Assembly: GCA_014376915.1 (NCBI GenBank)
Contig: JACMQP010000424.1
Span: 1 to 10,207, forward strand
Source of the DNA: Ramlibacter sp.
GTDB taxonomy: Bacteria; Pseudomonadota; Gammaproteobacteria; Burkholderiales; Burkholderiaceae
Direction: 5' to 3'
Length of the DNA stretch: 10,207 nt
The notes beneath the pieces are model-generated. The model saw nothing but the letters and a program-made list of their open reading frames with translations. It did not search any database and was not told the DNA's origin. This document shows, one piece after another, positions 1 to 5,488 of the stretch. How positions within the stretch are numbered: position 1 is the first letter of the stretch; every line of letters begins with the position of its first letter. The position numbers and the translations under genes are program-made.

Positions 1-677
1 AGCACCGTCACCATCGACAGGAACTGGTAGACCACCGAATTGCCGTCCAGCGTGCGCTGCGCGATCGCGTCCAGCGCGAACCCGACCGGCGCCATGGTGT
101 CGTTGATCCCCATGAACAGGTAGGCCGGGTCCAGCGAGTCGATCTGGCCGGTGGCATAAGCGCGCCAGTCGTCGTAAAACGGCAGGTCGAAACCGAACTG
201 CAGCCAGCCGATGGCGTTCAGCGCGAGGCTGAGCAGCGGAAGACCGACCAGGACGGCCACCCCGACCCGCTTCAGCAGCAGGCGCGCCTGATCGGGCCGG
301 ATGCCGCTGTCGGCCCCGGGGCGCGACCCGAACACAGCGGCGTTGCACAGGTAGGTGAGCGGGAGGCTGATCGCGACCGCCACCAGCGGCGCGAGCCTGG
401 CCGGTCCGCCGATCCAGCCGACCCAGGCCGAGACGATCGCCAGGCCAAGCAGGTACTGCGCGCCATAGATCAGGACCACGTACACGGGGCCGAGGGCGCC
501 GCCTCCCTGCCGGAACACGTAGTACCGGTTCAGAACGTAGGCCAGCGCGATGCCGCTGGCGAAGGCGATGGAGTAGCTGGTGCGGTAGGGAAGCCAGTGC
601 AGCAGCGCCAGGTACGCGAGGTACGTGACGAGCGTATTGAAGCCGCCGGAGGCCAGGAAGCGCCCGGCGCTGCCCAT
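1..677 (-). CDS. GtrA-domain / GT-C-like fusion membrane protein (3' end outside window)
   Basis: The reading frame stays open from ATG 677 to the left edge, giving 225 residues without a stop. Residues 1-120 look like a complete GtrA domain: RFLASGGFNTLVTYL at the start, NRYYVF at 50-55, about four hydrophobic helices, and PLTYLCNAAVF at 106-116. GtrA proteins are thought to flip undecaprenyl-phosphate-linked sugars to the periplasm. A short linker follows, then a new hydrophobic helix (about 138-160) and a polar loop with FYDDW at 167-171. An acidic motif in the first periplasmic loop is the hallmark of GT-C glycosyltransferases, which use lipid-linked donors. I therefore infer a flippase fused to the transferase, of which only the beginning is visible. 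The gene follows the WxcM-like gene by 23 nt. No Shine-Dalgarno precedes ATG 677. An in-frame TTG at 704 overlapping the previous stop is a possible coupled start that would add 9 residues. The GtrA call is firm; the GT-C call rests on one helix and one motif. Confidence 0.8.
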   Translation of the reverse strand, partial: MGSAGRFLASGGFNTLVTYLAYLALLHWLPYRTSYSIAFASGIALAYVLNRYYVFRQGGGALGPVYVVLIYGAQYLLGLAIVSAWVGWIGGPARLAPLVAVAISLPLTYLCNAAVFGSRPGADSGIRPDQARLLLKRVGVAVLVGLPLLSLALNAIGWLQFGFDLPFYDDWRAYATGQIDSLDPAYLFMGINDTMAPVGFALDAIAQRTLDGNSVVYQFLSMVTV

Positions 678-700
678 GGAAATGCTGGGGCGCGCTGCGG

Positions 701-1645
701 TCAAAGTGCCGGCTCGCTGCGGGTCATCCCCAGGAATTCGTCGTAGTCGCGCACGTAGTCGGCGCTGTCGTAATGCTGCGATGCCAAGACCAGCAGCACC
801 GCATCCGGCGAATAGCGGTACTGGATGCCCCAGGTCATGGGCGGCAGGTACAAGCCGATGCCCGGTTTGTCGAGCACGAACTGCTCGCGGCCGCGACCGT
901 CGTCCGCCACCACGTGGACGCTGCCCTTCACGGCGATCAGGAACTGCCTGCAGCTGCGGTGGGCGTGCTCGCCGCGGATTTCCACGCTCGGCACGTCGAA
1001 CACCAGGAAGTAGCGTTTGACCTCGAACGGGATGTCGCTGCCGAACTCGCCGACCGACAGGCTGCCGCGCATGTCGGCCACGGTCTTGAGCTGGTGCAGC
1101 GTGACGCCTTGCACCGACGTGGCCCGGACCGGCTCGGTCGCCTGCGCCGGCGCGACGTCCGCCGGCACATGGTCGGGAGTGTCGACGTAACCGACGATCT
1201 TGGCGGGGTTGCCGACCACCACCGCGTTGGGCGGGACCGAGCGCGTGACGACCGCGCCGGCGCCGACCATCGCGCGCGCGCCGATCGTGATGCCGGGAAG
1301 GATGGTCGCATTGGCGCCGATCGAGGCGCCCTTGCGCACGATGGTCTGGCCGAAGGCCGCGGGGTACTGCTTGCTGCGCGGAAAGATGTCGTTGGTGAAG
1401 GTGGCGTTGGGGCCGACGAACACGTCGTCCTCCAGCCGCAGGCCGTCCCACAGCTGGACGCCGCACTTGATCGTGACCCGATCGCCGACGATCACGTCGT
1501 TCTCGACGAAGACGTGGTCACAGACATTGCAGTCACGCCCGATCCGGGCGCCGGGCAGGACATGGGTGAAGGCCCAGACCCGCGTGCCTTCGCCGATCTG
1601 GCTGCTCTCGCACAGGGCGCTGGGATGGATGAAGGGTTTAGTCAT
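701..1645 (-). CDS. WxcM/FdtD-like bifunctional sugar N-acetyltransferase and 3,4-ketoisomerase
   Basis: This 314-residue protein has two domains. Residues 1-155 form a left-handed beta-helix acyltransferase: hexapeptide repeats such as VIVGDRVTIKCGVQLWDG, the FTND motif at 83-86 seen in nucleotide-sugar N-acetyltransferases, and the closing VVVGNPAKIVG. Residues 180-310 form an FdtA/QdtA-type cupin, with the catalytic HAH pair at H227 and H229, VKGSVHVV at 239-246, and the characteristic YVRDYDEFL near the end. In this family the cupin moves the keto group of dTDP-4-keto-6-deoxyglucose from C4 to C3. After transamination, the other domain acetylates the C3 amine. Xanthomonas WxcM and Shewanella FdtD are known relatives with both activities, leading to Fuc3NAc-type sugars. 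The start ATG lies 8 bp inside the end of the glycosyltransferase gene, which suggests translational coupling. Whether the product is Fuc3NAc or Qui3NAc cannot be decided here. The N-terminal domain was judged from motifs only. Confidence 0.9.
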   Translation of the reverse strand: MTKPFIHPSALCESSQIGEGTRVWAFTHVLPGARIGRDCNVCDHVFVENDVIVGDRVTIKCGVQLWDGLRLEDDVFVGPNATFTNDIFPRSKQYPAAFGQTIVRKGASIGANATILPGITIGARAMVGAGAVVTRSVPPNAVVVGNPAKIVGYVDTPDHVPADVAPAQATEPVRATSVQGVTLHQLKTVADMRGSLSVGEFGSDIPFEVKRYFLVFDVPSVEIRGEHAHRSCRQFLIAVKGSVHVVADDGRGREQFVLDKPGIGLYLPPMTWGIQYRYSPDAVLLVLASQHYDSADYVRDYDEFLGMTRSEPAL

Positions 1646-2603
1646 GGGAGGGCACTGGATTGGGCTCGCCGAAGCGCTCGACCTTCAGCGCCACCGACAG
1701 CGGCCGGCCCTTGGTATTTTCATAGGCACGCCATGCGTAGGAACCGACGATGCCAAGGCTGAGGAGGTTCAGCGCCGAAAAGAACACGATCAGGATCGCC
1801 GTCATGGCATAGCCCGGCACGGTGATCGCACCGGTCATCCTGGCAATTGCGACCGCAGCGCCGAAGACGGCGGCCGCGGCAGCCCCGAATGCGCCAGTGC
1901 GCATCAGCACGCGGATCGGCAGGTCGGTGAAGGCGAACACGCTGTCCATCAGGTAGTTGACCTTCTTGCGCAAAGTCCACGCCGACACGCCGTGCGCGCG
2001 CGGCTGCCGCACGTACGGCAGGGTCCTGCGCCGGAATCCCAGCCAGAAGATCTGCGCGACCAGCGAACTGTGGCTCTCCTGCAGTTGCAGCAGCGTGTCG
2101 CGGAAGGCCCGGTTGCAACCGAACACGTCGACGCCGCCGGGCGGCATCTCGGGCACCACGTAGCGGCGGTACAGGCCCCAGAACAGCTGGGCCGGCAGGC
2201 GGCTGAGCAGCGGGTCGTGCCGTGCCTCGCGCACCCCGACGACCACGTCGACCGCGCCGGAACGCAGCACCTGGTCCATCTCCAGCACCAGTTCAGGCGG
2301 CTCCTGCAGGTCGGCGGCCATGACGGCGAATCGCTCGCCTTCGCCGTGCATCAGCCCGGTCCGGATCGCGGGGAAAGAGCCGAAATTGCGCGACAGCAAG
2401 ACCAGCTTGGTGCGCATGTTGCGCTGCGGCAGCTCGTCGCGCAGGATCTCGTAGCAACGGTCCGGACTGCCGTCCACCACGAAGACCGTTTCCATCTGCC
2501 CCTGCAGCTGGTCCGACAGCTTCTGGATGGCAGCCAGCAGGTCGGGCAGCGACTCCTGGTTCTTGTAGACCGGAATGACCAGCGTCAGCAACTCAGGCAC
2601 CAC
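1638..2603 (-). CDS. GtrB-type family 2 glycosyltransferase (polyprenyl-phosphate sugar transferase)
   Basis: From GTG 2603 this is a 321-residue protein, the usual GtrB/DPM1 length. The N-terminal GT-A domain shows LTLVIPVYKNQESL (7-20), VDGSPD (43-48) and MAADLQEPPE (95-104), the metal and nucleotide site in the DLQ form typical of polyprenyl-phosphate sugar transferases. A basic amphipathic stretch (about 211-235) leads to two membrane helices near 236-258 and 264-290 and a short cytosolic tail. Such enzymes load a nucleotide sugar onto undecaprenyl phosphate on the cytosolic face. In this operon the donor is inferred to be a dTDP-amino sugar, not UDP-glucose. The frame is open up to ATG 2696, but the extra 31 residues are low-complexity and lie over the aminotransferase gene, so I reject them. 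GTG 2603, GTG 2600 and TTG 2591 (just after the aminotransferase stop, with GGTGG upstream) are all possible starts. The family is certain, the exact start is not. Confidence 0.88.
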   Translation of the reverse strand: MVPELLTLVIPVYKNQESLPDLLAAIQKLSDQLQGQMETVFVVDGSPDRCYEILRDELPQRNMRTKLVLLSRNFGSFPAIRTGLMHGEGERFAVMAADLQEPPELVLEMDQVLRSGAVDVVVGVREARHDPLLSRLPAQLFWGLYRRYVVPEMPPGGVDVFGCNRAFRDTLLQLQESHSSLVAQIFWLGFRRRTLPYVRQPRAHGVSAWTLRKKVNYLMDSVFAFTDLPIRVLMRTGAFGAAAAAVFGAAVAIARMTGAITVPGYAMTAILIVFFSALNLLSLGIVGSYAWRAYENTKGRPLSVALKVERFGEPNPVPSHD

Positions 2604-3711
2604 CCGCGGGAAAGAAGGCGAGCACCGACCGGACCACGTGCTCGACGTCGTCCTCGGGCAGTCCGGGGAAGCACGGCAACGACATGGCGGTGGCACAGGC
2701 AGCCTCGCTCACCGGCAGCGCCATGCCCGTGTAGCGCTGGCCGAACCCCGGCTGGCGAATGTCAGGGATCGGGTAGTGGACGTCGGTGGCCACGCCGCAC
2801 TCGGCCAGGTGGGCCCGCAGCGCCTCGCGCTGCTGCGTGCGGACCACGTACAGGTGGGCCACGAAATCCTCGCCCACCGACACCGGCAGGCGCAGCGGCA
2901 GCTGCGCGAAAGCTGCGTTGTAGCGGGCCGCGATCTCGCGCCGGCGTGCGTTGTGGCGCTCGAGCAAAGGCAGCTTCTGGCGCAGCACCGCGGCCTGCAG
3001 TTCGTCCAGCCGGCTGTTGCGGCCGCCCAGCACGGAAACCTCGTACTTCTTCGACCAGCCGTACTGGCGCAGCGCCTTCAAGCGGGCGGCCAGGGCGTCA
3101 TCGGCCGTCAGCACGGCGCCACCGTCGCCGAGCGCACCGAGGTTCTTGGTGGGGTAGAAGCTGAAGCAGGCCAGGTCGGCGAAGCTGCCTGCGCGCTTGC
3201 CCGTACGACTTGCGCCATGGCTTTGCGCGCAGTCCTCGATCAGCGGCACGCCGGCGCTGCGGCACAGGGCAGCCAACTGCTCGATCGACGCCAGCTGCCC
3301 ATACAGGTGCGTCGCGATCACGGCCGCCGGCTTTTCGCCCAACGCGCGCTCCAGCGCTGCCGGCGCCAACGTCAGCGATTGCGCGTCGACGTCGACATAG
3401 AGCGGCACGCCGCCCGCCAGGTGAATCGCGGTGGCGCTGTAGAAACCGGCGTTGGCCACGCAGGCCACCTGCTGCCCCGGCCGCAGGTCGATGGCGCGTA
3501 ACGCCAGCTCCAGCGCGTCGGTGCCGTTAGCGACCGAGACGCAGTGGCGCACCCCCGTATGGGCCGCGAATTCCTCTTCGAACTGCGCGACCTCCCTGCC
3601 CATCACGAAGCTGTTGCTCTCCAGCACCCGCAGCATCGGGCCGGCAAGGTCGATGCCCTGGTTGACCAGCGCGGCGGAAAAAAGCGGAATCGTTGGTTGC
3701 TTGTTCTTCAT
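2593..3711 (-). CDS. DegT/DnrJ/EryC1-family PLP sugar aminotransferase, probably FdtB-like
   Basis: The 372-residue product has the normal length and motif order of sugar aminotransferases: GTDAL (63-67) for the PLP phosphate, THLYGQ (134-139), IEDCAQSHGA (158-167) carrying the PLP-ring aspartate, and SFYPTKNLGALGDGG (184-198), in which K189 should bind PLP. Class members transfer an amino group from glutamate to a keto-sugar nucleotide. Beside a 3,4-ketoisomerase, the likely substrate is a dTDP-3-keto-6-deoxyhexose, as for FdtB, QdtB or Xanthomonas WxcK. The segment ANAGFYSATAIHLAG (87-101) replaces the more usual PANTF-type stretch. ATG 3711 is preferred because GAGGTG lies 6 nt before it and the family N-terminus fits. 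ATG 3738, overlapping the rfbA stop as TAATG, is in frame and would add 9 residues. The 3' end overlaps the glycosyltransferase start by about 11 bp. C3 specificity is inferred from context. Confidence 0.92.
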   Translation of the reverse strand: MKNKQPTIPLFSAALVNQGIDLAGPMLRVLESNSFVMGREVAQFEEEFAAHTGVRHCVSVANGTDALELALRAIDLRPGQQVACVANAGFYSATAIHLAGGVPLYVDVDAQSLTLAPAALERALGEKPAAVIATHLYGQLASIEQLAALCRSAGVPLIEDCAQSHGASRTGKRAGSFADLACFSFYPTKNLGALGDGGAVLTADDALAARLKALRQYGWSKKYEVSVLGGRNSRLDELQAAVLRQKLPLLERHNARRREIAARYNAAFAQLPLRLPVSVGEDFVAHLYVVRTQQREALRAHLAECGVATDVHYPIPDIRQPGFGQRYTGMALPVSEAACATAMSLPCFPGLPEDDVEHVVRSVLAFFPAGGA

Positions 3712-3716
3712 CGGGT

Positions 3717-3723
3717 CCACCTC
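3717..3723 (-). promoter_or_regulatory. Ribosome binding site choosing ATG 3711
   Basis: GAGGTGG reads on the minus strand 5 nt before ATG 3711 and lies in the short gap after rfbA. A second purine run (AAGG) sits just upstream. This supports ATG 3711 over the in-frame ATG 3738, which overlaps the rfbA stop. Confidence 0.65.
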
Positions 3724-3737
3724 ACCTTCGACAGACA

Positions 3738-4610
3738 TTACTTCAGCAGCCGCAGCAGATACTGGCCGTAGCTGGTCTTGGCCATCGGTTGCGCGAGCCG
3801 CTCCAGCTGGTCCGCCGCAATGAATCCCTGGCGCCAGGCGATTTCTTCGGGGCAGCCAATCTTCAGGCCCTGGCGATGCTCCAGCGTCGCGATGAACTGG
3901 CTGGCCCCCAACAAGCTCTCGTGCGTGCCCGTATCGAGCCAGGCGTAGCCGCGCTGCATCACCTGCACGCTCAGGCTGCCCTGGTCCAGGTAGGTCTGGT
4001 TGATGGAGGTGATCTCCATCTCGCCGCGCACGCTGGGCTTGACCGAGCGTGCGATCTCCACCACGTGCCGGTCGTAGAAATACAGGCCGGTGACCGCGAA
4101 GTTGCTTTTCGGCTGAACCGGCTTCTCCTCGATGCTGCTGGCCTTGCCGGTCTTGTCGAAGGCGACGACGCCATACCGTTGCGGATCGCCCACGTGGTAG
4201 GCGAAGACGGTGGCGCCGTCCTGCTTCTGGTCGGCCTGCCCCAGCAGCGGCGCGAAGTCGTGCCCGTAGAACAGGTTGTCGCCCAGCACCAGCGCGCTTG
4301 GGGAATTGCCGATGAAGCGGGCACCGATCACGAACGCCTGCGCCAGCCCCTCGGGTTTGGGCTGGACCGCATACTCGAAATGCATGCCCCACTGCGAACC
4401 GTCGCCCAGCAACTGCTCGAATCGGGGAGTGTCCTGCGGCGTGCTGATCACCAGCACGTCCCGCAACCCGGCCAGCATCAGCGTGCTCAGCGGGTAGTAG
4501 ATCATCGGCTTGTCGTACACCGGCAGCAGTTGCTTGCTGATGGCGAGCGTGGCCGGGTGCAGCCGGGTTCCGGAGCCTCCGGCGAGAATGATGCCTTTGC
4601 GTTTCGTCAT
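3738..4610 (-). CDS. rfbA: Glucose-1-phosphate thymidylyltransferase (RmlA/RfbA)
   Basis: This enzyme joins glucose-1-phosphate and dTTP to give dTDP-glucose, the entry step for dTDP-deoxysugars. The 290-residue product matches the standard RmlA length. It has the nucleotide-binding loop [15 protein letters not shown] (5-19), [18 protein letters not shown] (26-43), the metal-binding LGDN (109-112), EEKP in the sugar-binding half, and [11 protein letters not shown] near the C-terminus. It is the first gene of the minus-strand glycan operon, and its stop abuts the aminotransferase gene. ATG 4610 gives the canonical N-terminus [16 protein letters not shown] at 4709 in the same frame would add 33 proline- and serine-rich residues unlike the family, so I reject it. 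No clear Shine-Dalgarno precedes ATG 4610. The other dTDP-rhamnose genes (rmlB, C, D) are absent from the window, which argues for a product other than rhamnose. Confidence 0.96.
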   Translation of the reverse strand: MTKRKGIILAGGSGTRLHPATLAISKQLLPVYDKPMIYYPLSTLMLAGLRDVLVISTPQDTPRFEQLLGDGSQWGMHFEYAVQPKPEGLAQAFVIGARFIGNSPSALVLGDNLFYGHDFAPLLGQADQKQDGATVFAYHVGDPQRYGVVAFDKTGKASSIEEKPVQPKSNFAVTGLYFYDRHVVEIARSVKPSVRGEMEITSINQTYLDQGSLSVQVMQRGYAWLDTGTHESLLGASQFIATLEHRQGLKIGCPEEIAWRQGFIAADQLERLAQPMAKTSYGQYLLRLLK

Positions 4611-4761
4611 GTCAGGTGTCGACCACTGCTGGCGCCTCGACGGTTTTCCGGATCGCCCCGGCCCGCCCGGCGTTGCCGGCGACCGCGGGGACAGCTCCGG
4701 TGCCGTCACGCGGGAAGCCGCCCGAAAAAGCCGCTTCCAGCTTGTTGTTGCTCAACCTTGA

Positions 4762-4789
4762 ATTATGGCCCCCACTTGCGCCGCCTCAA
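4762..4789 (-). promoter_or_regulatory. Sigma70-like promoter for the glycan operon
   Basis: On the minus strand, TTGAGG (4789-4784) and CATAAT (4767-4762) are 16 bp apart. The first matches the -35 consensus at 4 of 6 positions and the second the -10 consensus at 5 of 6. This A/T-rich patch stands out in GC-rich surroundings. Transcription would start near 4755, about 145 nt before the rfbA ATG. Confidence 0.6.
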
Positions 4790-4800
4790 ATCGCGGCTGC

Positions 4801-4845
4801 CCGGGGCCCCCGGCGCGGGCCGTGTTTAGAAGGCGGCCCCTAAAC
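4801..4845. repeat. Cluster of nested inverted repeats between the divergent promoters
   Basis: Three perfect dyads with 6-bp arms lie side by side or interleaved: CCGGGG-C-CCCCGG at 4801-4813, GGGCCG-N11-CGGCCC at 4817-4839, and GTTTAG-N10-CTAAAC at 4824-4845. The last contains A/T-rich arms that are unlikely to be a by-product of high GC, and its span of 22 bp suits a dimeric repressor such as a TetR-family protein. Its right arm covers the place where the -35 of the phasin promoter would fall. Confidence 0.45.
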
Positions 4846-4869
4846 GCCGGGTGCGCGCGCCACTAGAGT
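4841..4869 (+). promoter_or_regulatory. Candidate phasin promoter
   Basis: TAGAGT at 4864-4869 is a plausible -10 (4 of 6), with a weak TAAACG 17 bp upstream at 4841-4846 (3 of 6). A start near 4876 would leave a leader of about 45 nt before the phasin ATG. The -35 is poor, so activation or an alternative promoter is possible. Confidence 0.35.
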
Positions 4870-4909
4870 AAGACCATGCGCGCGGGCGGCCCCGCGGGCC
4901 AACTATCTC

Positions 4910-4915
4910 AAGGAG
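4910..4915 (+). promoter_or_regulatory. Ribosome binding site of the phasin gene
   Basis: AAGGAG lies 5 nt before ATG 4921. It favours this start over the in-frame ATG at 4876, which has no Shine-Dalgarno. Confidence 0.75.
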
Positions 4916-4920
4916 CAGCC

Positions 4921-5424
4921 ATGGTCACCAGGACGAAGACAGCCGGATCGGACAACACCTCCAGCGCATCCGCGCCGGAATTTTCAAAGACGGTGAAGGA
5001 GTCGGCGCAGCAGATCTGGCTGGCGGGGCTCGGCGCATTCGCCAAGGCCCAGCAAGAGGGCAGCAAGGTCTTCGACACCCTGGTGAAGGAAGGCGTGTCG
5101 ATCCAGCGCAAGACCCAGAGCGCAGCCGGCGAGAAGCTGTCCGAAGCGACCAGCCGGATGGCGAACATGGCCACCGAGATTTCGTCCAAGGCGTCGGGTC
5201 AGTGGGACAAGCTCGAGACCATCTTCGAGGACCGCGTGTCCCGTGCGCTGAAGAACCTCGGCGTCCCGACCGCGAAGGACATCGACGTGCTCAGCGCCCG
5301 CATCGACGAACTCAATCGCAACATCGCCAAGATCGGGGCCGGTCCCGTCGCGGCCAAACGCACTGCGGCCAGGACCACTGTGCAAGCGCCAGCGAAACGC
5401 AAGTCGACGCGCAAGTCAGCCTGA
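4921..5424 (+). CDS. Phasin family protein (PHA granule-associated) with basic C-terminal tail
   Basis: Phasins coat polyhydroxyalkanoate granules in the cytoplasm and control their size and number. The 167-residue product begins with a polar, serine/threonine-rich stretch. It then has the signature of PhaI/PhaF-type phasins: SAQQIWLAGLGAFAKAQQEG (about 23-42), FDTLVKEG, and a long amphipathic helix. A region near 110-140 (DRVSRALKNLGVPTAKDI, DELNRNIAKI) follows the pattern of PhaF-like proteins. The tail from about residue 143 is alanine-, lysine- and arginine-rich (AKRTAARTT, AKRKSTRKSA), recalling the histone-like DNA-binding tail of Pseudomonas PhaF, although much shorter. ATG 4921 has a good AAGGAG. 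An in-frame ATG at 4876 would add 15 residues. The gene is divergent from the glycan operon and followed after 64 nt by the tetR-like gene. Family assignment is secure; DNA binding by the tail is inference. Confidence 0.92.
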   Translation: MVTRTKTAGSDNTSSASAPEFSKTVKESAQQIWLAGLGAFAKAQQEGSKVFDTLVKEGVSIQRKTQSAAGEKLSEATSRMANMATEISSKASGQWDKLETIFEDRVSRALKNLGVPTAKDIDVLSARIDELNRNIAKIGAGPVAAKRTAARTTVQAPAKRKSTRKSA

Positions 5425-5439
5425 GGTCAGGGCCTTGCG

Positions 5440-5456
5440 GTGCTGCGATGCAGCAC
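5440..5456. promoter_or_regulatory. Perfect dyad GTGCTGC-GAT-GCAGCAC, PhaR-type CTGCN3GCAG box
   Basis: Seven-base arms flank a 3-base centre in the short gap between the phasin stop and the regulator's ATG. The core reads CTGC-N3-GCAG, the motif reported for PhaR, the PHA-responsive repressor of Paracoccus and Rhodobacter. It lies 32 bp upstream of the regulator's start. Other readings are an autoregulatory TetR operator or a phasin terminator stem. No T-run follows, so an intrinsic terminator is less likely. Confidence 0.45.
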
Positions 5457-5476
5457 GCGCGGCGCTGCCCGCCCCC

Positions 5477-5488
5477 TAAACTGCCTGC
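5477..5488 (+). promoter_or_regulatory. -10-like element TAAACT placed for a leaderless transcript
   Basis: TAAACT (5477-5482) matches the -10 consensus at 4 of 6 positions and ends exactly 6 nt before ATG 5489. Transcription would therefore begin at or next to the A of the start codon. No Shine-Dalgarno sequence is present. I see no convincing -35 at 16-18 bp. Confidence 0.35.

Larger units (their letters stand above)
4611..4920. other. Divergent intergenic regulatory region between rfbA and the phasin gene
   Basis: This 310 bp spacer separates the minus-strand glycan operon from the plus-strand phasin gene, and I see no convincing gene in it. The left part (4611-4755) would be an unusually long leader of about 145 nt for rfbA. 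It contains an imperfect hairpin at 4713-4738 (GGAAGC paired with GCTTCC). The centre holds the rfbA promoter. The right part holds nested GC-rich and A/T-containing dyads, a phasin promoter candidate and the phasin ribosome binding site. Confidence 0.7.

Noticed and set aside
1200..3164. A 654-codon open frame on the plus strand
   Set aside because: It lies opposite three well-recognised minus-strand genes and its translation is Arg/Pro/Ala/His-rich without any family motif. Long antisense frames are normal in GC-rich DNA.
3712..4392. N-terminal extension of the aminotransferase frame up to 4392
   Set aside because: It runs through rfbA in another frame and reads as low-complexity sequence. 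ATG 3711 has a Shine-Dalgarno and the family N-terminus.
4611..4709. Extension of rfbA to GTG 4709
   Set aside because: The 33 extra residues are Pro/Ser/Gly-rich, there is no ribosome binding site, and RmlA proteins normally begin at [16 protein letters not shown] sequence.
2575..4829. Long plus-strand open frames (2575-3501 and 3693-4829) across the aminotransferase and rfbA
   Set aside because: Both are antisense shadows of genes with clear catalytic motifs, and their translations resemble no family.
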